Assembly: GCA_036924285.1 (NCBI GenBank)
Contig: JAYKYS010000024.1
Location: 186,001 to 250,000 of the forward strand
Source: Asterella californica
Taxonomy: Eukaryota; Streptophyta; Marchantiopsida; Marchantiales; Aytoniaceae
Length of the DNA stretch: 64,000 nt
Reading direction: 5' to 3'
Shown here: piece after piece, positions 8,047-18,585 of the stretch
Position numbering within the stretch: position 1 is the stretch's first letter
How the letters are laid out: every line of letters begins with the position of its first letter
Notes under the pieces: model-generated
What the model saw: the letters and a program-made list of their open reading frames with translations, nothing else
What the model was told of the DNA's origin: nothing
Databases searched by the model: none
Position numbers and translations under genes: made by a program

Positions 8047-11000
8047 TTGGAGAAGGATAGTGCCTTTTGTACAGGAGTGGTGAGATATTCGGAGAGTGGA
8101 TTTGCTGTGTATACACAGCTTGCTGATCTTCAGAAATGGGAGAAGAAAGCTGTGCAAAGAACCCAAAAAGATCTAAAAAGAGTTGGTGTGCTTAGTGAGG
8201 AGGATAAGATAGAGGGCGTTTACATGGAGATGGATTTGGATGATCCTTTGGAAGAACTTCGTAAGGCTGAACAAGGGAATGAAGACCAAGTTGTCTACAT
8301 ACGTTCTATGGAGCTTTACTCGGCTATAGAGTCATTCCAGATACCTGAAGTCAGAGTTGAGACCAGGTATAAAACGGTGGATAAAAAGGTGAAGCCGGTT
8401 GCACAACCGCTACCTAGCGACTCTGACCAACGAGTTCAACAAGCCTCAAAGGAGAAGAGCTTACGGTATCCTGATCAGATAGGTCACAAGTTTACAGAAG
8501 CTACGCTTAAGGAGTTGAAGGTTGGTTCTACAAATTTTCTTCTACCTGCTGAGGAGAAGGAGTTCAAGGAGATGTTAAGTAGGCACGGGAAAACATTTGC
8601 TTTTGAGCCTTCAGATATTGGGTGTGTAGATCCAAGCGTTGTAGCACCGATGATCATATTTACGGTACCGCATACGCCGTGGGACTTGAGACCAATTCCC
8701 GTACCTAGGGCACATCTGCCTAAGCTTATGGAGCTTCTAAAGGAGAAGATGCGGATGAGAATCCTTGAGCCATCGTTTGCACCGTATTCCAGCCGCTGGT
8801 TTACAGTGCCGAAGAAGAGCGGAGCGCTACGGTTCATTCAGGATATGCAACCGGTGAATCAGGTGACCATCAGAAATACGGGGATCGGACCTATTGTGGG
8901 AGAGTTCGCTGAAGCATTCGCTGGTAGAGCCATTTACTCGATAGGAGACCTCTACTCTGGATACGATCAGTTTCAGCTTGCTGAAAAGAGTAGAGATGTC
9001 ACTACTATGAGGACACCGTTGGGTTTGGTGAGGATGTGCACATTGCCGCAGGGGGCAACAAATTCTGTTGCGCACATGATGAACGGGATGAACAAAGTTC
9101 TTCGAGACTTCATCCCGGAGAAGACCATGCCTTTCTTAGATGACATTCCAATCAAAGGATGTGTAGAGGAGCAGAAGGATGAGAGAGTCGATCAGAAGGG
9201 GTGTCGAAAATTTGTGGCTGATCATATTCTAGATTGTGATCAGATTTTATCACGGCTCGGGGAGGTTCACTTGACACTATCTGGTGCTAAGTCTTCGTTT
9301 GGAGTTCGAGAGGTTGTGATTGTGGGGCACTTATGCGGATGGTTTGGTCGCAAACCTGATCCTAACAAGGTGGATGCCATACAGCGGATGAAGGACACAT
9401 GTAGCTCAACAACAGAGGTGCGAAGGTTCTTAGGAGCTTGCGTGTTTTATCATGTGTGGATTCCTCATTTTGCTCATGTATCAGATCCACTCTATGGTCT
9501 GTTACGGAAGAGCACGAAGTTCAGATGGGAGGAGAGGCATATCGAAGCGGTGCAGAAGCTGAAGCAGTTGTTGTCTTCTCCACCTGTGCTACGAAGGGTG
9601 AGTTATGAAGATGGCAAACACGTGATAATCACGGTTGATACAAGTCCGATAGCCATTGGGTGGGCAGTGGGACAAGATGATGAGGATGGAAACCGGTTTG
9701 CAATCAGATTTGGAGCCAAAGTGTTGAGTGAGCGACAGCGAAACTACCCACAAGTAAAGCGAGAGCTATGGGGGGTAGTTACTGCGATGAAAGTTGAGAA
9801 GGACTATTTGATTGGAGCACCGGTGATAGTGGAGACGGATTGTTTGCCACTGTTAGGGATGATTACGAATTGTAACACCCCTGATATCGCTATGTTGCGA
9901 TGGATTGCCTATATCAAGTCATTGAATCCGGAATTTAGACACATAGCGGGAAAAGATAACCCGGTAGCAGATATGTTGTCTAGGGCCAGATATGAAGATG
10001 AAGAGGAATTGACAGAAGACACAGAGGATATAGGCACGACCGTCTTTTGTAGAGCTCAGAAGGGAATGAAGGAGCATCGAAACTCATTCATGGAGGAGCT
10101 ATACGAAGGAGAATGGTTAGACATTGGGCGTTATCTTGGTTCGTTGACCAAGCAACCAGAATGGAATGATGCTCAGTTCAAACAGATCAGGAGGAAGGCT
10201 TACAACTACATACAACAAGGGGGCTATCTATGGAAGCGCGCCAAGCGGAGTGACGAGATGCCGCAACGGGTTGTGTGTAAGCAAGAGATGCAAACCCAGC
10301 TCATTCAAGAATTCCATGAGAGCTTATGGGCTGGACATCGGGGTATTTATGCCACCTTTACCAAACTCAAAGAGAGATATTGGTGGCGTAACATGTACAG
10401 AGATGTGGTGCGATTTGTGGAGACGTGTGTAACTTGCCAGATGTACTCTGACATCCGACATCGAGATGAGCTTCATCCTACGTATCCACTTGCAATGCAT
10501 TACAAGTGGGTAGTAGATCTAGTTACGATGCCGGTGGGGATATGGCAGATGAGATACTTGGTTTTGGCACGGGAGGATCTATCGAACCAAGTCGAAGGAC
10601 GCGCTCTGCGCACAAACACTACAGAAGGGGTGTGCAGATTTCTACTTGAAGATGTGATCTGCAGATACGGATGTGTTGGGAAGATCACAGCAGACCGCGG
10701 AGAACTGAATGCTCACGAAGCTGATATGTTCTTCAAGAGGCGGGGAATCAAGTTAGCTCTTACCATGGCTTACAACCCAGAAGGAAATGCGAAGAGTGAG
10801 CGCGGTCATCCTCCCATCAGGAAAGCGATTGTGAAAGCTTGCAACGGAAGGGTGAGAGAATGGCCAAGGCTTCTACCATTTGCTCTATGGGCCGATCGTA
10901 CAACTCATAGCTCGGTGACCGGATACATGCCAGCAGAACTAATGCAAGGGCAAAAACCGATCATGCCTATCGAAGAGCAAATACCTACTTGGAGTGTTCT

Positions 11001-11499
11001 ACCTTGGGACGATAATCTCTCTAGAGAGGATCTTCTCGCTCTTAGGATTCGTCAGTTGGAGCGGAGACCAGAGGATGTAGAGCTAGCTCTAGAACGGTTA
11101 CGAAAAGCTCGCTTGAAGAACAAAGACAGATTTGATAAGCGACATCGACTACGACCTAAGAAGATCCAGGAAGATGATTGGGTATTGGTATATGATAGCA
11201 GCTTGGATAACCAGCATAGAGCGTTGAGAAAGTTTTCTAAACGCTGGTTTGGGCCTTACGTGGTTGTTCGTATTCATGACAATGCCACATACGTACTACG
11301 TGAGTTGGATGGTGCACAGCTTAAAGTTCCGATTGCAGGAAAACGGATAAAACTCTTTAAGCGACGAGATGAAGATCCAAACATTGAGGAGATCAGTAAC
11401 GAGTTTGATCTCTCTCAAGATCAAGATGAGAGTCCAGATGAGAGCGTAGAGCCTGAAGGGGAGACTCCCGAAGAAGAAGATGAGGAAGAAGTGGTATGA
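8047..11499 (+). CDS. Element A RT-RNase H-integrase polyprotein (about 1150 aa)
   Basis: The frame is open from 7978, so the given start (a TTG at 8047) is arbitrary. It lies in the -1 frame relative to gag, so frameshifting or reinitiation is likely. RT: YSIGDLYSGYDQF with Asp about 301, LPQGATNS, and FLDD at 363-366. RNase H: TVDTS (Asp about 531), KRELWG, ETDCLPL, NPVADMLSRA. Integrase: a zinc region with FHESLWAGH and CVTC, then Asp 824 (WVVDLV), Asp 883 (TADRGE) and Glu 918 (KSERGH), a DDE triad. A GPY module (RWFGPYVVV) follows near 1065. There is no chromodomain; the tail is very acidic (DEEEVV end). All catalytic residues are present. It copies element RNA into DNA and inserts it. 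Confidence 0.95.
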   Translation: MEKDSAFCTGVVRYSESGFAVYTQLADLQKWEKKAVQRTQKDLKRVGVLSEEDKIEGVYMEMDLDDPLEELRKAEQGNEDQVVYIRSMELYSAIESFQIPEVRVETRYKTVDKKVKPVAQPLPSDSDQRVQQASKEKSLRYPDQIGHKFTEATLKELKVGSTNFLLPAEEKEFKEMLSRHGKTFAFEPSDIGCVDPSVVAPMIIFTVPHTPWDLRPIPVPRAHLPKLMELLKEKMRMRILEPSFAPYSSRWFTVPKKSGALRFIQDMQPVNQVTIRNTGIGPIVGEFAEAFAGRAIYSIGDLYSGYDQFQLAEKSRDVTTMRTPLGLVRMCTLPQGATNSVAHMMNGMNKVLRDFIPEKTMPFLDDIPIKGCVEEQKDERVDQKGCRKFVADHILDCDQILSRLGEVHLTLSGAKSSFGVREVVIVGHLCGWFGRKPDPNKVDAIQRMKDTCSSTTEVRRFLGACVFYHVWIPHFAHVSDPLYGLLRKSTKFRWEERHIEAVQKLKQLLSSPPVLRRVSYEDGKHVIITVDTSPIAIGWAVGQDDEDGNRFAIRFGAKVLSERQRNYPQVKRELWGVVTAMKVEKDYLIGAPVIVETDCLPLLGMITNCNTPDIAMLRWIAYIKSLNPEFRHIAGKDNPVADMLSRARYEDEEELTEDTEDIGTTVFCRAQKGMKEHRNSFMEELYEGEWLDIGRYLGSLTKQPEWNDAQFKQIRRKAYNYIQQGGYLWKRAKRSDEMPQRVVCKQEMQTQLIQEFHESLWAGHRGIYATFTKLKERYWWRNMYRDVVRFVETCVTCQMYSDIRHRDELHPTYPLAMHYKWVVDLVTMPVGIWQMRYLVLAREDLSNQVEGRALRTNTTEGVCRFLLEDVICRYGCVGKITADRGELNAHEADMFFKRRGIKLALTMAYNPEGNAKSERGHPPIRKAIVKACNGRVREWPRLLPFALWADRTTHSSVTGYMPAELMQGQKPIMPIEEQIPTWSVLPWDDNLSREDLLALRIRQLERRPEDVELALERLRKARLKNKDRFDKRHRLRPKKIQEDDWVLVYDSSLDNQHRALRKFSKRWFGPYVVVRIHDNATYVLRELDGAQLKVPIAGKRIKLFKRRDEDPNIEEISNEFDLSQDQDESPDESVEPEGETPEEEDEEEVV

Positions 11500-11551
11500 T
11501 GCCAACCACAACGTATGATTAAGTTGGTGCATACCAGAGGATGCACAGGTT

Positions 11552-11564
11552 CAGAGGGGGTGGA
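11552..11564 (+). other. Element A polypurine tract
   Basis: CAGAGGGGGTGGA lies directly before TGTCGTG of the 3' LTR. A near-identical tract (TGGATGGGGTGGA) precedes the 3' LTR of E1 at 32431-32443. Confidence 0.85.
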
Positions 11565-11855
11565 TGTCGTGTTGTGGTTTGGCTAGGGTGTGAAACCACC
11601 ACATATCCTTCGTACGTGTTTAGTGTTGAGGAGCCACTGGGACCTTATCTGGTCAAAAGATAAGACTCCACGTGGACGATCCGTGTACTCTTCGCTGAGT
11701 GGAGATAAGAGTAGTACTCTTGTCGTCACATGGGGAGATTGATGTATAAGAAGAGAGGTGCGCGGAGCTTGAGGGACAGAGTGTAGAGTATCCAAGTCTA
11801 GGGTGAGTGTGATCAGTATCATTGGATGAAGTAAGCGGCAGTGCGAGTGGTAGGC

Positions 11856-12071
11856 ATGAACGGAGAGCCCTTTCGTGCTCCTGATCTTCCACTTGCGCAT
11901 CCATTCGTCATTAAGATTCATTGTCTGCCGCGGGATCATTTTCGAGTATTTATGGTAGCTCACTGGGGCGAGTCGTTCATGACCGCGGTGATGGCTACTC
12001 CAGACCCTATCATTCTTCCTATTGTCACATACGACGCGGTTTGGGATCTTACTGTCTATATCTTGCTTTGA
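11856..12071 (+). CDS. Small LTR protein A1, 3' LTR copy (71 aa)
   Basis: The protein is identical to the copy at 3352-3567. Being in U3 of the 3' LTR, downstream of pol and the polypurine tract, this is the copy that genomic RNA would contain. The position is comparable to nef or the MMTV sag gene, which lie in 3' LTRs; that comparison is about position only, not homology. Confidence 0.68.
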   Translation: MNGEPFRAPDLPLAHPFVIKIHCLPRDHFRVFMVAHWGESFMTAVMATPDPIILPIVTYDAVWDLTVYILL

Positions 12072-12077
12072 TGTAGT

Positions 12078-12293
12078 ATGGATCCTCCATTAGATCTGAA
12101 CTTTCCAGCGAGAGTTCCGTTCAACACCTGGGTCGAAATACGTTGTTACAGTCGACCTAAGATGGCGCATCGAGAGTTTGTCGTCAGGAACTTCGGAGAG
12201 GATTATTACAACCAGATAATAGCTTCGTCCGTTCCTTTTGTAGTTCCGTTTATTGTCAACCGTTTTAGAGTCGGGATTCTGACTCTCTATTGA
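12078..12293 (+). CDS. Small LTR protein A2, 3' LTR copy (71 aa)
   Basis: The protein is identical to the copy at 3574-3789 and again starts 6 nt after the stop of A1. See A1 and A2 for family features. Confidence 0.68.
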   Translation: MDPPLDLNFPARVPFNTWVEIRCYSRPKMAHREFVVRNFGEDYYNQIIASSVPFVVPFIVNRFRVGILTLY

Positions 12294-14078
12294 GTGTAGT
12301 TTGTACTTCGTGTTTACGTGCTTCGTTGCCGACGGCATCATCAACGGCACGTGTTTGTAGTTTGTTCAATATAAACTTTGAGGCCTAAATGGTACTCTTG
12401 GATAAAAAATTCGTTCTTTGTGTGTTTGTCATGTGAGTGAAGACAAAACCCTTTTGTCAACTTGTTTCTCATTGGTCGAAAGTTTGACCAATCACCTTCT
12501 ACCAAGTTCCTTTCACGTTTTGAGGGTTAGAGGCACTTCCCGTGGTCCATTCGCGGAGTGTGAGCTATGGTTGGAAAGCTTGGGAGACGAGGATGCCCGT
12601 GGACTCAATGGTTGCTGGATTTGAAGCGCGGATGAGAAAGTTACGATCAATTGAAGCTGAGGGGGTCAAATTCGTGACCAATTTCATTTCCGTGAGGTTT
12701 TTTTCGCTTTCTGGGAGTTCTGTGAGGTTGCTGGAGATGAATTGACTGTTGCTGGAAAGCTCTTGAGATGGGCTTGCCGATGGACTCCGAGATCGATCGA
12801 TTCCAAGCCGGAGTGAAAAAGTTATGGCCAGCTGAAGTTGGGTGTCTCAAATCGGAGGTTATGATAGTAGGCGACTGTAAACATGAGACATTGAGAGAGA
12901 TATGGGGAGTTTGAGGTCGAATTTTTCTATGAAACCTTCCAGGGCCTGAGAAGGTACAGTCAGCTACCTACCTGTGAAATTTTGGATTATTGGGTTGAAG
13001 GAAAACGTTGTTTTTGTGCACAAGGGTCTGCATATCGCCTTGTGTCATTGACGAAAAGGGCTTGGATCGTTCCGAGAGTTTGGTTGAAGATCTGCTGGTG
13101 AAATTTTAACAGAGTGGTAGTGATGGTGACACATTAGCTTCCTGAGAAGTTTGAGCTGTTTTGATCGAGCGGTTTGTGAGGAATCGAACAGCAAAGTTCT
13201 GTCAAAATAGTATCATGTTATAAAAACAGCGATAAGGGCTTGATCGTTCCGAGAGTTTGGTTGAAGATATGCTGGTGAAATTTTACAGAGTGGTAGTGAT
13301 GGTGACACATTAGCTTCCTGAGAAGTTTGAGCTGTTTTGATCGAGTGGTTTGTGAGGAATCGAACAGCAAAGTTCTGTTGAAATAGTATCGTGTTATAGA
13401 AACAGCGAACTTTGGAAGAGCATAGATGCCAACTCAGAGATGATCTCTCTGCATGTAATACCTTAATAGAGAGATTATTCTACAGGCTATCTGCTGGCCT
13501 TGGTTTCATCTCATTCTGAGCTGTGGTTGAGGAGTGACAGCGAGTTAAAGTTGAGAGTTTCTTGCTCCGAAAGGCGCAAGAGTTAAGATTCTTTTGGAGA
13601 ACAGGTCGACCTGGAGGTTTTGCCAGTGCTTCAGAGCACTTGATCATGGGTATGGAGAGTTGTTGACTGTATTTCCTGTGTTTGGATCCTCTCCATACCC
13701 GCATGCCTGTTTGTACGCCCAGTTGGTTTTGATTGGATTTGTGTGCGGGCGTTGCGCTTAGGTTTCTTTTCTATTAGGAGTGCTGGTATTTCTCTTGTGG
13801 TGAGGCTGGAGTGATGACCAGCAGACCCAAGAATGCTTGCGGTGATGGCAGGAACAGGTTGCCTGTGCTTGTTACCCCGGTTCTATTCCTAGTCAAGTAA
13901 GAGAGAGATCTGCCGAGAGGACGTGAGGATATCGTAGCGAGAAAGGTTCAAAGTGTACTTGGAGGTCAGAGAGAGGTTTGGGTGGTTGCTGGTTCTGAGT
14001 CACGGAGTGCGACACGTACTCTCTACAGCTAGATACCCGGTGTATTCCCAGATAAGAAAGCACGTCACACGACACCGT

Positions 14079-14726
14079 ATACAGAATAAATGCTTTACTC
14101 CACTCAGGTTTAGCAAGTATAGGAGCTGTCACCAATGCCTTTTTCAGCTCCTCAAATGCTTCCTTTGCCTTCTGATCATGCACTATCAAGTCAAAATCAA
14201 CACCCTTCTTCATGTACATAGTCAAAGCTATTGCTTTGTTTGAGAAGGAAAAGACAAACCTACGATAATATCCAACCATCCCAAGAAACTGTCTCAACTT
14301 TGTCAAGTTGATTGGAAATGGAAGATCCACAATCTTCTTCACCTTCTCAGGATCTACCGCAATCTCCTTCTTGGAAATGATGTGTCCTAACAGCAGACCT
14401 TCTTCGCAGCCAAAGATTCACTTCTCTGGATTCAAAGAAGCGTTAGCTTGCTCCAACCGCTGCAGAACTTTGATCACATGATCAAAGTGGTCCTCCTTTC
14501 TTCCGTACACACAGAAATCATCAATGAAATCACGAACAAACTTTCCTATGAATGGTTCGAACACCTTGTTCATGAACCTCTGAAACGTGGTCGGAGCATT
14601 ACACAGTCCGAATGGCATCACTCGAAATGTAAATGTTCTCCACGGAGTAGTGAAAGTAGTCAACTGCTGGTACTCCTGTGCTATCTTGATCTGGTTGTAT
14701 CCACTATAACCATCACCAAAGCTGTA
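14079..14726 (-). pseudogene. Element B RT (catalytic part) and start of RNase H
   Basis: Directly after a TGA at 14727 the same frame continues with YSFGDGYSGYNQ (first RT Asp), MPFGLCNAPTTFQ, and the active-site FIDDFCVYG. After another TGA at 14418-14420 it goes on with LLLGHIIS, the connection region FLGMVGYYRRF, and the start of RNase H up to FILYT. There element A is inserted. Both TGA codons sit where relatives usually have cysteine (HE-C-YSF and NPEK-C). The frame otherwise stays open. Confidence 0.9.
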
Positions 14727-17222
14727 TCACTCATGACCAGCAACTTCCTCCAAAATCTCATCTATAAATGGTAGAGGATAATAATCCTTCTTGGTAACTG
14801 CATTCAACTTCTTATAGTCTATGCACACTCGCAGCTTATCATTCTTCTTCTTGACAATCACAATGGATGAAACCCATTCTGAGTTCTCCACCTCATAGAT
14901 GAAACTCGCCTCCTTCAACTTGTCTATCTCCTCCTTGACCATCATTGCTGTTGTAGGATTGACCCTTCTCTGCTTCTGTCGAACTGGTCTTGCGTTCTCC
15001 TCCAATTCGATTCGATGAGTCTCGAGAGTCACCTCCTTCAAATCCTTGTAGCTGAAAGCAAACACATGGATATATTTTCGAAATATATCTAGGAATCTAC
15101 TTTTCTCCTCTTGAGTGACATTGATACCAAACTTCAGGGTAGAGAGTCTTCTCACAATCTCTGCCTCACTCAACTCTTCTTTGTCAGGATCTTTCTCCAC
15201 TGCTGGTCGAGACAACAAGTCAATAGCACTAAGCTGATGTAATGATTCATCTCGACCAAATCCTTCGTCCTCAGACGAGGATTCTTGATCGTAAGAATCT
15301 CCGGTATCTACTTCTGAGACACTCTGATCGTCCTCTGTATCAGATTCCCAGTAGTCACTAGTGGGTCTATCAGAGTCAGAAGTCACAACTCCAACACCCG
15401 AGAGAGGAACTATCACTCTATGATCTCTAGACCCAATCCGTAAGTATCCCTTGTGCCACCTATCAGTGGTGCGCACAGCTCTCAACCAAGGCCTACCTAG
15501 GAGCAAATCATAACTAGAGTCCTTTAACACTTGAAAGGACATCAATGTTTGAACTCCCATCACAGACACGACCACCTTCTCTAACACACCAAGAGGTCTT
15601 ACCCGTTGCTTGTTAGCCATCCCCACAACAATGCTAGCCGGGCGAGTTGGTTCCATCCCCAACTTCTTCATCAACCTCTCCGATATGGCGTTTACAGCCG
15701 ACCCTCCATCCACCAATACGTCAGATACGTAGTGACCATTCAACCGGACTTCAATCTTTGAAGCCCTAGTGCATACCTCTGAAGCATGCACATCCACCAC
15801 ACCAACTCCCACTGACTTTGATGTCTTGCTCTTGGGTTTCTTCTTCTTGCTTCTTTTAGAACTCAGTCCTCCTCTGAGTTCCCTTCGTAAGCTGGGATTA
15901 AGTGCGATCAGTTGTCCAACAGTGATGTTGGCTTTCTGAGCACCCACATCTTCAACCACATCATATCCCGCTTGGGAAGATGAAATGGTGAAATCCGCCA
16001 TCTCCAACTTCCTTCTTGGCTCCCTTGGTGTACTCGAAACATTACTCGAACGAGTATTTCTACTTGTTGACTCCTCCATGAAAACCGGTTCATCAGAAAA
16101 TCGAGTTCTTTTCCTTTCTTGAGCTAAAAGCTCCATCGGTGCATGAGAAGAGTTTGAACTCTCTCCTTTCTCGTAGATGGGATCTCGCACTACATCGATA
16201 GTAGCCACTCCCTTGTCTCGTCCTTGTGATGGATTTCCTCCACCCACATTCATTCTGACCGCTTCGGCACTTCTTGCTCCGTTGTTAGGACAGTTTCGCT
16301 GGAAATGAGAACCTCCACACGTCCAACAAGTGATTCCTCCAAAATTACCTTGGTTGCCTCCAAAGTTACCTTGATTTCCTCGGTTAGGATTGTTGTCGTA
16401 ACCTCTTTGACCTCCTCCTCCACCTTTGTTTCTCCATTCTCGTAACTGCACCACATTTATCTTGAGATCCGCAAGAGTGTCAGTGATGCTCTTCAGCTCG
16501 GCATGAAAATCAGAGGTGGCAGTAGATATCGTTGTTGGGACAAACGGTCTTGGCACCACCGCTGGAGTAGGAGCTGACGTTGAAGCAATCACCAATTGTG
16601 ATGGTGCAGGTGCGATCGTTGTGGCTACACCAGGAGTCGAAGTTGACACCAGAGCAGCATGATGAGGTTGGATGATATCTCCTTCATCCAAACTCTCCTC
16701 CATATTTGTCGCAATCTTGATGGTCTCCGCTTTGGTTGTTGGCTTCTCGTACCTCACTTGGGTTCGAATTGAAGGCCTCAACCCTCCCACCAAGTTCTTG
16801 GTCAACACTGCTCCAATCCCCGCCATCGTTAACTCCACACTGTCTCCACTCTTCCGTAGGACCGTCCGAAACCGTTGCTCCAACTTATCCACCCTTTCGG
16901 CATATTGCCGAACTTTCTCGTCGTCTCGTTGCTTCAAATGAGTAAGCTCCACCATGAGCTTCTCATAACTCTCTTCTGGAAGAAATTATTCGATGAGTGC
17001 ATTACTCAACGTCTCCCATGTGTCCTCAACTGCACCAGGTATCTGGCTCTTCACTCGGTCTTCATACCACGTAAGAGCAAAATCTTCTAAAAACTCTGGC
17101 AGTAACAACACCCATTCTTCCTTCCTTCTCACGTTGTTTCCGATGCAACCCCTTTTGAAGTCTCGTACAAATGGTTCTACATCTTCATTGTCCTTCCCAT
17201 GAAACACTGGTAACTTCCCCAT
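14727..17222 (-). pseudogene. Element B gag-protease and N-terminal RT
   Basis: ATG at 17222 begins MGKLPVFHGKDNEDVEPF, typical of gypsy gag, with a WYEDRVKSQ segment. A TAA at 16983-16985 interrupts it, then 742 residues are open. A zinc knuckle CWTCGGSHFQRNC has one residue fewer than usual between the second Cys and the His. The linker is rich in Gly and Asn. The protease has VLVDGGSAVNAIS (DGG, known in plant gypsy elements) and LLLGRPWL. The RT start follows (RQKQRRVNP, EWVSSIVIVKKKND, CIDYKKLN). It stops at TGA 14727-14729 before the catalytic motif. Confidence 0.9.
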
Positions 17223-17271
17223 CTTGTAACTATTCTTTCTACCCTTCTAATTTTTGTGCAATAACTACTCG

Positions 17272-17436
17272 CTAAAAGAGTACGAACATCACCAATTCCA
17301 TTCGCGAATAATCTACCATAGGTAACATGAAAGGAAATGGTTGTAACAACACCTCTTGTGCCATCTCTTCTCCCAAGGTAATCATGAGCCTGAGTCGCAT
17401 CATCGTCTTCTCCACCATCCGAATGACGATCTCCAT
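17272..17436 (-). CDS. Small protein B2 (54 aa), same family as LTR proteins A1/K1
   Basis: ATG at 17436-17434 overlaps the TGA of the upstream zinc-knuckle ORF by one base (TGATG), an arrangement that favours stop-restart translation. The 54 residues align without gaps to the last 54 of A1 up to the tyrosine of the PxVxY block. They share a central GE, then P-x-P-x-x-L-P-x-V-x-Y (PFPFMLPMVDY against PDPIILPIVTY) and a hydrophobic MFVLF end. It ends 49 nt before the gag ATG. The ORF is short, so the alignment and the coupled start are the evidence; the function is unknown. Confidence 0.6.
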   Translation of the reverse strand: MEIVIRMVEKTMMRLRLMITLGEEMAQEVLLQPFPFMLPMVDYSRMELVMFVLF

Positions 17437-17912
17437 CACAACTCAGCCGAGTCCTTTTTTGAAGTCGACAACTTCTCCGTTTCAGCTCTTTGAGTCTCGT
17501 CCAACTTCTCGACTACTGACGTAAGTAGGGCGGCCATATCGACGCACTTGTGTCCTCTTGATAGATCACCCATTCCACAACTTGGACAAGGATCTTCGCC
17601 TAGAAGATGAATTGGCGCTGGTGACGATGGACCCACTCGAAGACTTAAATCAGTAAACTCCCGCTTCCCTTTAGCTCTCTCGGTTCTGATTCTAGTTGGA
17701 CAATTCACTACTTTGTGTCCCAACCCTCTACAGAAATAACACCACAAGTCGGTTTCTACTCTTCTCCTCAGAGATTCTACTTGAGGTTTAGTACTAGGGT
17801 TTTCAAACTCGACGATAATCTCTCTCGAACTTTCTCCGACACTTACTATGACATCTAAACCTTGAGGAAGGTTTCTAAGTCTAACTTTCCAATCTTTTGA
17901 ATTTCCACTCAT
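17436..17912 (-). CDS. Element B leader ORF with zinc knuckle (158 aa)
   Basis: From ATG 17912 this ORF carries CYFCRGLGHKVVNC, a perfect CX2CX4HX4C zinc knuckle, and a second Cys/His group CPSCGMGDLSRGHKC near residue 110. The C-terminal part is hydrophilic and probably helical. It lies upstream of gag, where Ogre/Tat-like plant elements often have an extra ORF, but I do not recognise this one. It may bind nucleic acid. It ends in the TGATG overlap with B2. It is intact, unlike gag-pol of the same element. Confidence 0.65.
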   Translation of the reverse strand: MSGNSKDWKVRLRNLPQGLDVIVSVGESSREIIVEFENPSTKPQVESLRRRVETDLWCYFCRGLGHKVVNCPTRIRTERAKGKREFTDLSLRVGPSSPAPIHLLGEDPCPSCGMGDLSRGHKCVDMAALLTSVVEKLDETQRAETEKLSTSKKDSAEL

Positions 17913-18050
17913 GTTGCACCTTCTCAACCATTAAGTGGACAAAATATCATAGAGGAAAATAATTCTACATCACTTTCTTAACTCTTCCGAGCTTTATATT
18001 GGAAATCGTGTTTTATACATGCTATACACGAAATAAAATTTAATCTAAAA

Positions 18051-18368
18051 TTAACTATCAAAGATATGATCCTCCTCACCCTCTTTTGTACTCATCACAA
18101 CAGACATCTTGAACTCACTCTTGTAAGGATCCAACTCTATTTCACCAGGAGCATTCGTGGCTTCCATAGTGAATGATGCTTTAAACTCGACTTTCTTCAA
18201 ATCTGTGCCAATGGTCGCGGAAGCTTCTTCATATAGGATAAAGAGGGCACCCCAAGTGCTATAGATGCGTGTTCGTAACTCATCTATACTTAACTTGGGC
18301 TTCTCCGTCTCTGTTCGAACTCCTAAACGTCTCTTCTTCCACCTCGTCATTCGAACTGGATTCTCCAT
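18051..18368 (-). CDS. Element B leader ORF (105 aa), unknown
   Basis: ATG at 18368 opens a 105-residue frame with a basic start (RMTRWKKRRLG) and an acidic end (KEGEEDHIFDS). The middle may fold into beta strands (KKVEFKASFTM, SEFKMSVVM). I recognise no family. It is listed because it lies in order with the other leader ORFs of B, on the same strand. It could be chance. Confidence 0.4.
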   Translation of the reverse strand: MENPVRMTRWKKRRLGVRTETEKPKLSIDELRTRIYSTWGALFILYEEASATIGTDLKKVEFKASFTMEATNAPGEIELDPYKSEFKMSVVMSTKEGEEDHIFDS

Positions 18369-18585
18369 GGAGTATCTTCAAGACCTCCTTGTATGTCGAA
18401 ACGTATATCTCTTAGTTGGTAAGAGATCTCTCCAAGAATTTTTTTGGTCTCCAGTAGCTCACCCTCCAAGCTACTAAATCATGAAGTTTCAACAGAAACT
18501 TCCCTAATCAGAAGAGATGGTGATGACTGTACAAATTTTCAAAGAACTGAAATTTGTATATTTTTACTTCCCTCATGGTTGTCAA

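Larger units (their letters stand above)
3061..14074 (+). mobile_element. Element A: intact young Ty3/gypsy retrotransposon nested in element B
   Basis: LTRs 3061-5570 and 11565-14074 (2510 bp each, offset 8504) start TGTCGTGT and end ACACGACA, a perfect 8-bp terminal inverted repeat. The target duplication is CCGT. Internal order: tRNA-Trp-like primer site, gag-protease ORF (788 aa), RT-RNaseH-integrase ORF (about 1150 aa), polypurine tract. By eye the LTRs differ only at 4498/13002 (G/A) and 4515/13019 (T/C), and all ORFs within them are identical. Both large ORFs are open. This is probably a recent and possibly active autonomous copy. Confidence 0.97.
11565..14074 (+). repeat. Element A 3' LTR
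   Basis: This copy is identical to 3061-5570 except at the two positions noted for element A. It carries second copies of both small ORFs and of the 176-bp tandem repeat, and is followed by CCGT. Confidence 0.96.

Noticed and set aside
11296..11532. Minus-strand ORF over the end of element A pol
   Set aside because: Shadow of the conserved pol frame; no homologue among the other elements.
14418..14729. UGA read as an amino acid in this genome
   Set aside because: Other stops (TAA, TAG) and frameshifts occur in the same elements, and intact element A uses TAG and TGA as ordinary ends.
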